64,000 bases of DNA from Caulobacter sp. X (GCF_002742635.1 NZ_PEGF01000002.1:1-64000); one strand, 5' to 3'. Shown: positions 16,737-28,145, numbered from the stretch's first letter. Notes: a model not told the origin generated them from the letters alone. Translations and numbers: made by a program.

Positions 16737-16739
<3 letters not shown>
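16624..16739. repeat. Two adjacent stem-loops, probable bidirectional terminator and dispersed repeat
   Basis: First hairpin 16624-16675: TAGAGCATTTTCCGATAA pairs with TTATCGGATCGAAAAATGCTCTA with small bulges. Second hairpin 16687-16739: TAGAGCCCCTT-like arm, CCGATCTGATTG and CAATCAGATCGG, ending GGGGCTCTA. The GAGCATTTTC core resembles a repeat widespread in alphaproteobacterial genomes. The block separates the convergent EthD and flmB genes. Confidence 0.75.
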
Positions 16740-19478
<2,739 letters not shown>

Positions 19479-19961
19479 TCAGGACTTCTTCCGCCGCGCC
19501 CGGAAGAAACCCCGCAGCAACTCCGCGCTTTCCTCGGCCAGCACCCCGCCGGTGACCTCCGGCCGCCAGTGGCAGGTCGGTTGGGCGAAGAACTGCGGCC
19601 CATGGACGACGGCGCCGCCCTTGGGGTCTTCGGCCCCGAACACCACCCGCCCGATCCGCGCGTGGCTGATCGCCCCGGCGCACATGGCGCAGGGCTCCAG
19701 GGTCACGACCAGGGTGAGATCGGTGAGCCGATAGTTCTTGAGCTTGGCCGCCGCCGCCCGCATCGCCGCGATCTCGGCGTGGGCCGTCGGGTCATGGGCC
19801 GCGATGGGGCCGTTGCCGGCCGTGGCGATCACCTCGCCGGTCTTGGGATCGAGGATCACCGCGCCGACCGGCGTCTCGCCGGCTTCGGCCGCCGCGCGCG
19901 CCGCGTCCAACGCCAGGCGCATCATCTGGCGGTCTTGATCCTCGTCCTGATCAGTGCGCAT
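19479..19961 (-). CDS. tadA: tRNA-specific adenosine deaminase
   Basis: Converts adenosine 34 of tRNA-Arg(ACG) to inosine. The 160-residue enzyme has the zinc motif HAEIAAM with the catalytic glutamate and PCAMCAGA with the two cysteines. The segment AAAEAGETPVGAVILD is typical of the family. ATG 19961 was chosen because the extended frame upstream is the antisense of rluB and has no domain. It is divergent from rluB, with about 50 bases between starts, a common neighbour pair in alphaproteobacteria. Confidence 0.94.
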   Translation of the reverse strand: MRTDQDEDQDRQMMRLALDAARAAAEAGETPVGAVILDPKTGEVIATAGNGPIAAHDPTAHAEIAAMRAAAAKLKNYRLTDLTLVVTLEPCAMCAGAISHARIGRVVFGAEDPKGGAVVHGPQFFAQPTCHWRPEVTGGVLAEESAELLRGFFRARRKKS

Positions 19962-20012
19962 TAGGTCCAAAAGCCCATCGAGAGATGCGCCCAGCCCAAG
20001 AAGGACGCCAAC

Positions 20013-21314
20013 ATGACCAAGCCACACGATCCCCTGTACGAGCCTGAACTCGACGGTCAAGACGGCGATCTCGACAACGGCCCCGGCGAGCGGGTCGCCA
20101 AGGCCCTGGCGCGGGCGGGCGTGGCCTCGCGGCGCGAGGTCGAGCGGCTGATCGAGGCGGGCCGCGTGGCGATCAACGGCAAGGTGCTGACGACCCCCGC
20201 GATCAAGGTCAAGCCGGGCGACTTCCTGACCGTCGACGGCCAGCTGGTGGCCGAGCGCGAGCCGACGCGGATCTTCCGCTACCACAAGCCCACCGGCCTG
20301 ATGACCACCCACAGCGACCCCAAGGGCCGCCCGACGGTGTTCCAGACCCTGCCCAAGGATCTGCCGCGCCTGATCTCGGTCGGCCGCCTGGATTTGAACT
20401 CCGAGGGCCTGCTGCTGCTGACCAACGACGGCGAGCTGTCGCGCGCCCTGGAGACGCCCAGCAACGCCTGGGTCCGCCGCTATCGCGCCCGAGCCTTCGG
20501 CGACACCACCCAGGCCAAGCTGGATGCGCTGAAGGACGGCGTGACGGTCGAGGGCGTCAAGTACGGCCCGATCGAGGCCAAGCTGGACAAGGCCCACGAC
20601 AGGGCCGGCGGCGGCAAGAACATCTGGATCACGGTCTCGCTGTCGGAAGGCAAGAACCGCGAGGTCCGCAAGGTGCTGGAGTCGGTCGGCCTGAAGGTCA
20701 ACCGCCTGATCCGCATGTCCTATGGCCCGTTCGCGCTCGGGACCCTGGCCGCCGGCCAGATCGAGGAGGTCGGGCCCCGGGTGATCCGCGAGCTGCTGGA
20801 AGGCGTCGTGCCGCCCGAGAACATGCCGACCGGCGATCGTCCGAAGTTCGCCGGGATCGCCAATCCAGTGAAGGCCCCGGGCACGGACGGCGGCGGCGAC
20901 CTGCAGCGTCGCGGCGTCCCCCGAGCCGATCGCGAAATCCTGCCCGCCGCGCCGGAACGGCCCGAGAAGCCGGTCTACAAGGCCGGATGGGCCAAACCGA
21001 AGAAGAAGGCCGCGCCGCATGCTCCGGCCAAAGGCGCGGCCAAGGCCAAGCGCGCGCCGGCCAAGTCGATCGAGACCAAGTTCATCGACGACAAGAAGCC
21101 CGTCGCGCGCGGCAAGCCGGCGGCGCGTCCGGCTGGGAAGCTTGGCGCGAAGCCGGTCGAGGGCGCGGCGCGGCGTGTCTCGGAAAAGTCCGGCAAGCCG
21201 ATGGGCCGCCCTGATGCTCGTCCCTCTGGCGCGCGTCCCGCTGGCCCTCGCCCCACGGCCGCCCGGCCCCAAGGCGGTCGCGGTCCGGCCCCGCGCGGTG
21301 GTCCCAAACGCTAG
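20013..21314 (+). CDS. rluB: 23S rRNA pseudouridine synthase RluB-like
   Basis: A 433-residue enzyme with an S4 RNA-binding domain at about 25-75 (RVAKALARAGVASRREVERLIEAGRVAING) and a RsuA/RluB catalytic domain. The active-site stretch VGRLDLNSEGLLLLTNDG contains the catalytic Asp. NREVRKVLESVGLKVNRLIR follows. The last 150 residues are a Lys/Ala/Pro/Arg-rich low-complexity tail that probably contacts RNA; such tails are frequent in alphaproteobacterial RluB. Substrate specificity (U2605) is inferred from the family. Confidence 0.9.
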   Translation: MTKPHDPLYEPELDGQDGDLDNGPGERVAKALARAGVASRREVERLIEAGRVAINGKVLTTPAIKVKPGDFLTVDGQLVAEREPTRIFRYHKPTGLMTTHSDPKGRPTVFQTLPKDLPRLISVGRLDLNSEGLLLLTNDGELSRALETPSNAWVRRYRARAFGDTTQAKLDALKDGVTVEGVKYGPIEAKLDKAHDRAGGGKNIWITVSLSEGKNREVRKVLESVGLKVNRLIRMSYGPFALGTLAAGQIEEVGPRVIRELLEGVVPPENMPTGDRPKFAGIANPVKAPGTDGGGDLQRRGVPRADREILPAAPERPEKPVYKAGWAKPKKKAAPHAPAKGAAKAKRAPAKSIETKFIDDKKPVARGKPAARPAGKLGAKPVEGAARRVSEKSGKPMGRPDARPSGARPAGPRPTAARPQGGRGPAPRGGPKR

Positions 21315-21531
21315 GACGGATCGACATTCCAAGCCGGGACGAATTCCCGCCTTCCTGGGCCCTGTGCCCAGGACCCATCGTCCGTCGCTGCTGGTCTTGA
21401 GCTGTAAGCTGGGCCTCTCAGCCCCGGCGGTCCTGGACGCCTGAGGCCGTCGCCGGCATGGGTCCTGGGCGCAAGGCCCAGGAAGGCAAGGATTTGGCTT
21501 CCAAGTCGTGTTCGACTGTCGATCCGCCCTA
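21315..21531. repeat. Large imperfect palindrome after rluB
   Basis: The left arm (GGACGGATCGACATTCC, TTCCTGGGCC, GCCCAGGACCCAT) is mirrored by the right arm (ATGGGTCCTGGGC, GGCCCAGGAA, GTCGATCCGCCC). The centre at about 21380-21450 is unpaired. It lies between convergent rluB and the cupin gene. Confidence 0.75.
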
Positions 21532-21541
21532 GAAGGCCGCG

Positions 21542-22048
21542 TCACTTCCCGGCGGGCAGCTTGATCCCCAGCAGGACCAGCCGCTCGCCGGTGATCCCGA
21601 ACCAGTGCGGGACGCCGGCGGGAACCAGGATGACGTCGCCCGCGGCCAGCGCCCGGGTCACGCCGCCCTCGATGCGGCCGCCCTCGGTCAGGGTGGGGTT
21701 GGTGACCTTCGGGTCGGTCATGACGCCGCCCGAGACCAGCTCGCCCTTGCCCTCCAGCACGATGGCGTATTCGGCCTGATTGGGGTGGACGGCGGGGCGG
21801 CCGGGCTTCTTCCAGATCTCGATCGCCGCCACATTCGCCCCGTCACGAACCACGGGCCGCCACATGAACCCCTGGTCGGGCTTCATCTCGGTCAGCATCT
21901 GGCGCAGCTGCGCCTGGACCTCCGCGCCGCTGGCGAAGCTGGTCGGATCGGCGGCGGGCGCGGCGGGGGCCTGGGCCGAAGCCGCGCTGGATCCGACGCC
22001 GAGCGCCAGCGCCGCACTGATCGCGAAGGCCTTCGCCATGGTCTTCAT
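21542..22048 (-). CDS. Exported cupin-domain protein
   Basis: A 168-residue protein with a signal peptide (AKAFAISAALALGVGSSAASA, cleavage near residue 25). The mature part contains a cupin barrel: GRPAVHPNQAEYAIVLEGKGELVSGG (motif 1 with His and Glu) and GDVILVPAGVPHWFGI (motif 2 with His). A metal-binding role is likely, but substrate and reaction are unknown. ATG 22048 is preceded by GGGAGAG on its strand. No operon partner. Confidence 0.85.
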   Translation of the reverse strand: MKTMAKAFAISAALALGVGSSAASAQAPAAPAADPTSFASGAEVQAQLRQMLTEMKPDQGFMWRPVVRDGANVAAIEIWKKPGRPAVHPNQAEYAIVLEGKGELVSGGVMTDPKVTNPTLTEGGRIEGGVTRALAAGDVILVPAGVPHWFGITGERLVLLGIKLPAGK

Positions 22049-22080
22049 CGCAACTCTCCCTAACCGACAAGGCGCGAACG

Positions 22081-22211
22081 CCCCCTCCGTCTCGTCGCTT
22101 CGCGCCGATCCACCTCCCCCGCAAGCGGGGCAGGAGGGAAGCGGTTTCTTCCTCACCCGTGAAACGGGGGAGGTGGCGCGATGCGGATACGCATCGTGAC
22201 GGAGGGGGCGT
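22081..22211. repeat. Palindromic intergenic repeat, copy 2
   Basis: Outer arms CCCCCTCCGTCTCG and CGTGACGGAGGGGGCG enclose two hairpins, CACCTCCCCCGC and CGGGGGAGGTGG. It has the same architecture as the copy at 3149. Confidence 0.8.
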
Positions 22212-22244
22212 GGCGTTCAGCGCCGTCTTCCGCCTAGCGTCAGT

Positions 22245-23216
22245 TCACGCCGCAGCCGGGGCCTGAAGCCGCGTCCAGCGGCGCAGGGCCGGCCAGCGGG
22301 CGGCCAGTTCGGCGACGCCGATGAAGCCGGCCAGCACGACGAGGGCGCTGGCGATCAGTCCGGCCTTGAACTCGTGCGGCGCGTCGGGGCGGGTGGTCAT
22401 CGGACGCACCAGCAGCAGGATCACGGCGTTGTTGGCCGCGTGGGCGCCGATGCCCAGCTCAATGCCGCCCAGCCGCAGCGCCATCCAGGTCAGCCCCGCC
22501 CCCATGGCGGCGCGAACCAGGAAGGCGTCGATGTTCGGGTCGAAGTGGATGGCGGCGAACAGCAGGCCGTTCAGGACCATCAGCACGATCGGATCGCGGA
22601 CATAGGCGGCGCTCTGCTTCAGCAGCCAGCCTCGGAACACCAGCTCCTCGGCCGCGGCGGCCAGGATCAGCAGGCCGACGGCCATGGCGGCGTAGAGGGT
22701 GCGGCCGACGAGGTTGGGCGAGGTGCGCCACAGCGGCGGATCGATGGTCTGGCCGGTGACGGCGGAAATGGCGACCAGACCGGTCATGGCCGCGCCCACG
22801 ATCACGAGGCCACCGATCAGCAGGCGCTTGCGGAAGCGTCCGCCGCTGTTGACGTATTCGGTGATCTTGCGGTGGTGGATGGCGCCGGCCGCATAGACGA
22901 AGCCCACGGCCGCGCCCAGGTTCACGCCGGCCAGCACCGCCAGCAGGAACAGCGACTGCCGCGCCGACGGATCGGTCAGGGTCGGGTCGGTGAAGATCTG
23001 GAAGAGGTCACCGGCCGCCGGGGCCCCGTCCAGGCCGCTGACGATCAGCAGGGCCGCCAGGGTCGCGGTGATCGCGCCCAGCAGGGCGGCAACGGCGCCG
23101 GCCAGCACGCCGACGGGCACCGCGAACAGGGTGCGCCACGGGTCGCGGTCGTACGGCGACAGGTCGGCCAGAAAGGGCGAACGCCTCGCCGCCTCCAGGA
23201 TCTCGCCCATGCGCAT
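22245..23216 (-). CDS. CPBP family intramembrane glutamic endopeptidase
   Basis: A 323-residue polytopic membrane protein. The signature is complete: AAEELVFRGWLL (EExxxR), AAIHFDPNIDAF with the second-motif His, and IGAHAANNAVILLL with His and Asn. About eight hydrophobic segments are visible, beginning with TLFAVPVGVLAGAVAALLGAI. CPBP proteins are related to CAAX prenyl proteases and often act in protein maturation or bacteriocin immunity; the substrate here is unknown. ATG 23216 was chosen because upstream sequence lacks the family pattern. Confidence 0.9.
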   Translation of the reverse strand: MRMGEILEAARRSPFLADLSPYDRDPWRTLFAVPVGVLAGAVAALLGAITATLAALLIVSGLDGAPAAGDLFQIFTDPTLTDPSARQSLFLLAVLAGVNLGAAVGFVYAAGAIHHRKITEYVNSGGRFRKRLLIGGLVIVGAAMTGLVAISAVTGQTIDPPLWRTSPNLVGRTLYAAMAVGLLILAAAAEELVFRGWLLKQSAAYVRDPIVLMVLNGLLFAAIHFDPNIDAFLVRAAMGAGLTWMALRLGGIELGIGAHAANNAVILLLVRPMTTRPDAPHEFKAGLIASALVVLAGFIGVAELAARWPALRRWTRLQAPAAA

Positions 23217-23339
23217 CGTTCGATCGCCCTTCCCTTCAAAGGCGACTAAGAGGGGGCGACGGGCGACTTGTAAAGCGCGCGCTTGCCGCAGCGCGCCAGG
23301 GACGGCACACATCCCGTTACGGGTTGTAAGGGGAACACG

Positions 23340-23966
23340 ATGAGCGATCGGAATTCGAGCAAGGGCGACAGCGGCGGCGCGCACCTGCACCGGCTGGTGC
23401 TGTTCTCGGACGCCGTGTTCGCGATCGCCATCACCCTTTTGGCGATCGAGATCCATCCGCCCGAGCACTGGCATGGCGCGGCGGACCTGTTCAACCTGAT
23501 GGGCGCCAAGCTTCTGGCCTACGCGGTCAGCTTCGCCGTGATCGGCGTCTGCTGGTTCAGCCACCGACGGGTGTTCGCGCGCCTGGTTCGCGCCGACGCG
23601 GGCCTCGACTTCACGAACTTCCTGGTGCTGGGCCTGATCGGCCTGCTGCCGCTGGGCACCGAGCTTCTGTGGGAGCAGCGCGGCGGTCAGGCGCTGCCGA
23701 TCTATGTCGGCCAGGTCGCCCTGATCGGCGTCGCGATGGGCCTGGTCTGGGGCTATGCCGCCTTCATCGGCAAGCTGACCGAGCCGATGCCGGCGGCCGA
23801 GGCCTGGTTCGTCCTGCTCCGCGTGACCGTGCTGCCCGGGCTTATGTGCGGCCTGACGATGTACAGCCTGGTCTATCCCTGGGGCTGGGCCCTGATGGCC
23901 TTCCTGGTCGTCGCGACCTCCTGGCTGGGACGTCGAATCGTCCGCGCGTCGACCAAGGCCGCGTGA
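23340..23966 (+). CDS. TMEM175/DUF1211 family membrane protein
   Basis: A 208-residue protein with the TMEM175 hallmark RLVLFSDAVFAIAITLLAIEI (FSDxxxAIxxTLL) in the first helix, and about six membrane helices overall. Bacterial members form potassium-permeable channels. AAGGGGAACACG precedes ATG 23340. Its stop overlaps the start of rsmD (TGATG), so the two are translationally coupled, although no functional link is obvious. Confidence 0.9.
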   Translation: MSDRNSSKGDSGGAHLHRLVLFSDAVFAIAITLLAIEIHPPEHWHGAADLFNLMGAKLLAYAVSFAVIGVCWFSHRRVFARLVRADAGLDFTNFLVLGLIGLLPLGTELLWEQRGGQALPIYVGQVALIGVAMGLVWGYAAFIGKLTEPMPAAEAWFVLLRVTVLPGLMCGLTMYSLVYPWGWALMAFLVVATSWLGRRIVRASTKAA

Positions 23967-24529
23967 TGCGCATCGTTTCCGGCCAGTATCGCGGCAAGGC
24001 CATCGTCGCCCCGCCGGGCGACGCCACCCGACCGACCTCCGACCGCGCCCGCCAGGCGGTGTTCAACATCCTGGAGCACGCCGCCTGGGCGCCGGAACTG
24101 CGCGGCGCGCGGGTGATCGATGTCTTCGCCGGCTCGGGCGCTTTGGGCCTGGAGGCCCTGTCGCGCGGCGCCGGCTTCTGCCTGTTCGTCGAGACCGACG
24201 ACGCCGCGCGCGGCGCGATCCGAGAGAACATCGACGCCATGAACCTGTTCGGCGTCACCCGCGTGCACCGGCGCGACGCCACGGACCTGGGCCCCCGCCC
24301 GGCCAGCGCCGGCGCGCCGTTCGACATCGCCTTTCTGGACCCGCCCTACGCCAAGGGCCTGGGCGAGAAGGCGGCGGCCGAGCTCAAGGCTCACGACTGG
24401 CTGGCCCCCGGTGCGATCCTGATGTTCGAGCGCAGTCGCGGCGAGCCCGACCCGTTCCTGCAAGGCTTCGAGCAGATCGACGCGCGCGACTACGGCGCCG
24501 CGCGCGTCCTGTTCTTCAAGCTGCTCTAG
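23966..24529 (+). CDS. rsmD: 16S rRNA (guanine-966-N2) methyltransferase
   Basis: A 187-residue class I methyltransferase. It starts MRIVSGQYRGKAIVAPPG and has RPTSDRARQAVFNIL, typical of RsmD, then the SAM site VIDVFAGSGALGLEALSRGA and the catalytic DPPY in IAFLDPPYAKG. It methylates the small-subunit rRNA during assembly. The start overlaps the stop of the upstream TMEM175-like gene. It converges with the YjhX-like gene, the stops being one base apart. Confidence 0.94.
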   Translation: MRIVSGQYRGKAIVAPPGDATRPTSDRARQAVFNILEHAAWAPELRGARVIDVFAGSGALGLEALSRGAGFCLFVETDDAARGAIRENIDAMNLFGVTRVHRRDATDLGPRPASAGAPFDIAFLDPPYAKGLGEKAAAELKAHDWLAPGAILMFERSRGEPDPFLQGFEQIDARDYGAARVLFFKLL

Positions 24530-24530
24530 C

Positions 24531-24806
24531 CTACCAAGCCTTGGCGCCCACCCGGTTGTCGAGTTGGGCGCGCAGGTTGGCGAGGCCTAGCCGTGTGATG
24601 CGGTAGGGCCCGCCATCCTGGCTGGCGATCAGTCGTTTTCGCTTCAGCGACTGGAAGACGCCGACCGTGCAGTCGGTCAGCGCCCAGCCGTCGCGGGTGA
24701 TGCAAGGCGCCGCGATGATCTTGCCGTTTTCGTCGCGTTCGAGGTCGATCCGGCCGCCTTGGGCCAGGGCGTGCAGCGTCCGTTGCTGCGGTTTCGAGAT
24801 GTTCAA
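24531..24806 (-). CDS. YjhX family protein (UPF0386)
   Basis: A 91-residue protein matching YjhX throughout: [28 protein letters not shown], then [42 protein letters not shown]. The fold looks like a winged helix. E. coli YjhX has been listed as a toxin with YjhQ as antitoxin; no YjhQ-like acetyltransferase is next to this gene, so its role may be different. The start is a TTG at 24806, since no ATG fits the conserved N-terminus. Confidence 0.85.
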   Translation of the reverse strand: MNISKPQQRTLHALAQGGRIDLERDENGKIIAAPCITRDGWALTDCTVGVFQSLKRKRLIASQDGGPYRITRLGLANLRAQLDNRVGAKAW

Positions 24807-24870
24807 GGGATTGTCCGAGAGATCGAGGCATACGATCGCGCGACCACCAGCGGGAACGCGCGGGCGGAGC

Positions 24871-24916
24871 GGGCCTAGCGACTTTCGAACCTCGAGGTTC
24901 GGAGCCTGTTAGGCCC
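24871..24916. repeat. Hairpin with perfect 16-bp palindromic core
   Basis: Outer arms GGGCCTA and TAGGCCC enclose CGAACCTCGAGGTTCG. It lies 65 bases upstream of the YjhX-like gene. It could be an operator, an attenuator in a leader, or a remnant of a mobile element. Confidence 0.6.
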
Positions 24917-25003
24917 GGACCTCGCGCACAATCTCGGACATGAACCACACTGGGTTTCGGATGGGAGCAAGCATGGCGTAACCGGCGCCCGAGCTCAAGC
25001 GGC

Positions 25004-27085
25004 CTAATTCTTCGGCTTCGCCGGCGTGGTCTGCGACACCTTCACCGGCGCGCCCGACTGGCGGGCGTCGCTGACCAGGCCAGCGCAGTCGGCGTCCTTG
25101 GCCTCGCCGGCGGTGAGGAAGGGCAGCAGCAGGGCGGCGGGATTGACCAGCGAGGCCAGAGCCGCGGCGACGCCGCCCTGGCCCACGGCCTTGCTGGGAT
25201 CGAGCCCGACCTTCGGCGCCAGGAACGGCCCCCGGATCGTGATCGGCACGAACAGACGCACCAGGCGCGGCTTCTTGCTGTCGCCCTCGATGCGGAAGTC
25301 CATCCGCTCGGTCGCCAGGTTGATCGTCCCGCGCCCGCGCGCCAGCACCACGCCGGTGTCGGCGACCAGGTGGTTGGTGGTCATCACGCCGTCCTTGACC
25401 GAGAAGTCGGCGACCGCGCAGCGCACGGGCGTCTCCTTGTCGCTTTTCGATAGCAGCAGGATCAGGCCCTTGGAGGCGTTGACGCCCAGCAGCTCGGCGA
25501 AGGCCTGGCGGATCTCGCCGCGCGGCGCGACCAACGTCAGGTCGCCATTGGCGGTCGAGGCGGCGCGGTGGACGCTATTGCCGACGCCGGTCAGCTTGGC
25601 CCGGGCCATCACGGTCCCCGAGATCGCCGGCTTGCCCTCGCTCTGGATCGGGATGAATTCCTCCAGCCGGCCGTTGGTCAGGGTGAGGTCGAGCTCGGTG
25701 CGGGGGACGGCCGGGCGGGCGTCGAGACGCACCTTGCCGCGCAGGTCTCCGCGCGAAAAGGTCATGGCCAGCGGGTCCAGGGTCAGCACGCCGCCTTCGA
25801 GCACGGCGTCGACGCTGACCTTGCGCAGCGGCAGGTTCGGGGCGTTCACCGTCTCGGCGCGATAGGCGACCTTGGCGTCCATGGCCCGGACGCGTTCCGT
25901 CTGCAGGGTGGCGTCGGGCAGCAGGCGCTGGGTCGCGTCGCGTTGGGCGGCCTCGACCTTCTGGCCCGCCGAGGCGGTCTCGCCGCGCCCTGTCGCGGGG
26001 GCGGCGCCGACCAGGCTGCCCAGGTCGTCGAAGTCGAGGCGCTTCGAGCGCAGCTCGGCCTCCAGATAGGGTCGCTCGCGATCGGTCAGCACGAACAGGT
26101 CGCCGGCGATGTCGCTGTCGCCGACGCGGCCGTTCAGCTTCTGGAAGTCGTAGCGGGCGCCCTTGCGGACCATGTGGCCCGAGACGCGGTAGGGCGGGGT
26201 GTTGGGCAGCGTCAGGCCGGTCAGGTCGTGCAGCCGGTTGAGGTCGGCGCCGGACACGGTGAGGTCGGTCTCGAAACGGCCCAGGTCGAAGGGCTTGGTG
26301 ACCTGGCCGTGGGCGACGATCCGCGTCGCGCCCGCGCGCACTTCGGCGTCGAACGGATAGGGGCGGCGGGGCGAGATGTTCAGCAGCGGCCCGCCGCTGA
26401 TCTCGGCGACGAAGGCGGACTTGTTCAGGGTCCCATGGCCCTCCAGCACGAACCGGCCGCCGCGCGCGCCGGCCCGCTCCTGGGCGTTCACCGAGCCGAC
26501 GAACAGGGTCCCGCGCTGGCGGTCGTCGAAGCGCAAGGTCCCGTCGTTGATCACGAAGCGCTGGATGGCCGGCAGCTTCAGCGGCTTGTCGCTCTTGCGC
26601 GCGCCAAAGGTCCAGTTGGCCTTGCCGTCCTTGTCGCGCAGCAGGCGCACGTCCGGCTTGTCCAAAGCGAGAAACGGCATGATCACCTCGCCGCGCAGCA
26701 GCGGCAGGATCTTGATCTGCACGGCGATGCGCTGAAGGCGGACCATATCGCCGGCCGCGGGATCGACCTTCCGCGCCCAGGCCGGCTGGCCGATGCGTAC
26801 GCCATAGGCCTCGGCCTTGGGCGAGAACGACCAGGGATGGACGCGCAGGTCGCCGGTGATCGCCACCTCGCGCTGCATCTGGGCCGAGGCGTAGCGGCTG
26901 AGCGGCCCGCGCAGCCAGTTCCAGTCGAAGATCACCAGGAACGCGACGATCGCCGCCGTCAGCGCCAAGGCCGAGCCGATGCCGATCAGGGCGCGCCGCG
27001 ACAGGCCGCGCCACGGATGGCGGGGAGGCTTTGGCGGCGGGATGGCGTCGGCGGTCGACAGGGGCGTGGCTCCGGTTGAACCCAC
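25004..27085 (-). CDS. AsmA family protein
   Basis: A 693-residue inner-membrane-anchored periplasmic protein. A Pro-rich cytoplasmic tail precedes one membrane helix (ALIGIGSALALTAAIVAFLVIF), followed by the AsmA N-terminal domain (VAITGDLRVHPWSFSPKAEAYGVRIGQPAW) and a C-terminal repeat-rich region including the LTLVAPRGEIRQAFAELLGV segment typical of AsmA. Such proteins are linked to lipid transport and outer-membrane homeostasis in other bacteria. It starts ATG 27085, divergent from the HAD gene with a short intergenic region. Confidence 0.92.
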   Translation of the reverse strand: MGSTGATPLSTADAIPPPKPPRHPWRGLSRRALIGIGSALALTAAIVAFLVIFDWNWLRGPLSRYASAQMQREVAITGDLRVHPWSFSPKAEAYGVRIGQPAWARKVDPAAGDMVRLQRIAVQIKILPLLRGEVIMPFLALDKPDVRLLRDKDGKANWTFGARKSDKPLKLPAIQRFVINDGTLRFDDRQRGTLFVGSVNAQERAGARGGRFVLEGHGTLNKSAFVAEISGGPLLNISPRRPYPFDAEVRAGATRIVAHGQVTKPFDLGRFETDLTVSGADLNRLHDLTGLTLPNTPPYRVSGHMVRKGARYDFQKLNGRVGDSDIAGDLFVLTDRERPYLEAELRSKRLDFDDLGSLVGAAPATGRGETASAGQKVEAAQRDATQRLLPDATLQTERVRAMDAKVAYRAETVNAPNLPLRKVSVDAVLEGGVLTLDPLAMTFSRGDLRGKVRLDARPAVPRTELDLTLTNGRLEEFIPIQSEGKPAISGTVMARAKLTGVGNSVHRAASTANGDLTLVAPRGEIRQAFAELLGVNASKGLILLLSKSDKETPVRCAVADFSVKDGVMTTNHLVADTGVVLARGRGTINLATERMDFRIEGDSKKPRLVRLFVPITIRGPFLAPKVGLDPSKAVGQGGVAAALASLVNPAALLLPFLTAGEAKDADCAGLVSDARQSGAPVKVSQTTPAKPKN

Positions 27086-27159
27086 CTAACGCGCGAAGGC
27101 GGTGGTCATGTTCCCTGCCGCGGGGCTTCCCCTCGGGGCGTCGCGCGGCTAGCTTTCGA

Positions 27160-27175
27160 TCAAACAAGTGTTTGA
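27160..27175. promoter_or_regulatory. TCAAAC-N4-GTTTGA operator before the HAD gene
   Basis: TCAAACAAGTGTTTGA is a perfect inverted repeat, 11 bases before the start of the HAD hydrolase. It matches the PsrA-type consensus as I recall it (SAAAC-N2-4-GTTTS). Related sites stand at 28320 and 63275. Confidence 0.6.
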
Positions 27176-27186
27176 GGGGGCTGAAG

Positions 27187-27828
27187 ATGGCGATCGAGGC
27201 GGTGATCTGGGACTTCGGCGGTGTCTTCACGACCTCGCCGTTCGAGGCTTTCCGCCGCTACGAGACCGAACGCGGCCTGCCCAGGGATTTCATCCGCACG
27301 GTCAACGCCACGAACCCGGACGCCAACGCCTGGGCGCGGTTCGAGCGGGCCGAGATCGACGCGGCGGCGTTCGACGGCCTCTTCCTGGAGGAGGCCACGC
27401 GCCTGGGCCACGCCGTGCGCGGCGCCGAGGTTCTGCCGCTGCTCTATGGCGACCTGCGTCCCCGGGTGATGGACGCGCTGAAGGCCTGCAAGGCCCGCTT
27501 CAAGGTCGGCTGCATCACCAACAACGTGCCCACCGGCCACGGGCCCGGCATGGCCCAGAGCGCCGAGAAGGCCCTGGCGGTGGGCGACATCATGGCCCTG
27601 TTCGACGCGGTGATCGAAAGCTCCAAGGCCGGGGTGCGCAAGCCCGATCCGCGCATATACCAGATGATGTGCGAGCTGCTGGGCGTCGCGCCCGAGGCTT
27701 GCGTCTATCTCGACGACCTGGGGATCAACTGCAAGCCGGCCGCGGCCTTGGGGATGACCGCCATCAAGGTCTCCGGCGAGGACCAACTTCTCACCGATCT
27801 TGCAGAAGCGACCGGATTGGCGTTCTGA
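27187..27828 (+). CDS. HAD-family hydrolase
   Basis: A 213-residue HAD-IA type protein. Motif I is VIWDFGGVFT, in which the position two after the nucleophilic Asp is Gly instead of the usual Asp. Motif II is CITNN, motif III the KPDPRIY lysine, and motif IV is VYLDDLGINCKPAAALGM. It resembles the N-terminal phosphatase-like domain of ACAD10 and epoxide hydrolases. The loss of the general acid/base Asp may reduce phosphatase activity. The PsrA-like site at the promoter suggests a link to acyl-CoA metabolism. Confidence 0.88.
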   Translation: MAIEAVIWDFGGVFTTSPFEAFRRYETERGLPRDFIRTVNATNPDANAWARFERAEIDAAAFDGLFLEEATRLGHAVRGAEVLPLLYGDLRPRVMDALKACKARFKVGCITNNVPTGHGPGMAQSAEKALAVGDIMALFDAVIESSKAGVRKPDPRIYQMMCELLGVAPEACVYLDDLGINCKPAAALGMTAIKVSGEDQLLTDLAEATGLAF

Positions 27829-27854
27829 GGGGGTAAGTCTCTCTCGGAGGAAAC

Positions 27855-28139
27855 ATGTCCCGCCCCAGGATCGGCGCCGCCGCCGCGATCGCTCAGCTCG
27901 ACGGCTGGAGCGTCGCCCCGGACCACAAGGACGCCATCAAGAAGACCTTCCGCTTCGCCGACTTCAATGAAGCGTTCGGCTTCATGACCCGCGTCGCCCT
28001 GATGGCCGACAAGCTCGACCATCATCCCGAGTGGTTCAACGTCTACAACCGCGTCGAGGTGCTGCTGACCACCCATGACGCCGATGGTGTCACCGAGCTG
28101 GACGTGACGCTGGCGAAGTTCATGAACGAGGCGGCGTGA
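27855..28139 (+). CDS. phhB: 4a-hydroxytetrahydrobiopterin dehydratase (pterin-4a-carbinolamine dehydratase)
   Basis: A 94-residue enzyme. The signature is [23 protein letters not shown], which contains the His-His pair and the conserved Trp of the family; [18 protein letters not shown] closes the protein. It regenerates pterin cofactors for aromatic amino-acid hydroxylases, although no such hydroxylase is in this window. CTCGGAGGAAAC gives a strong ribosome site. It follows the HAD gene by 26 bases and may share its message. Confidence 0.95.
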   Translation: MSRPRIGAAAAIAQLDGWSVAPDHKDAIKKTFRFADFNEAFGFMTRVALMADKLDHHPEWFNVYNRVEVLLTTHDADGVTELDVTLAKFMNEAA

Positions 28140-28145
28140 TGATCG

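Noticed and set aside
19962-21545. Long N-terminal extension of tadA on the minus strand
   Set aside because: It is the antisense of rluB and lacks any domain; TadA proteins start at the ATG at 19961.
24531-24948. Frames overlapping the YjhX gene on the same strand
   Set aside because: They are Arg/Pro-rich shadows of the YjhX gene and its upstream hairpin.
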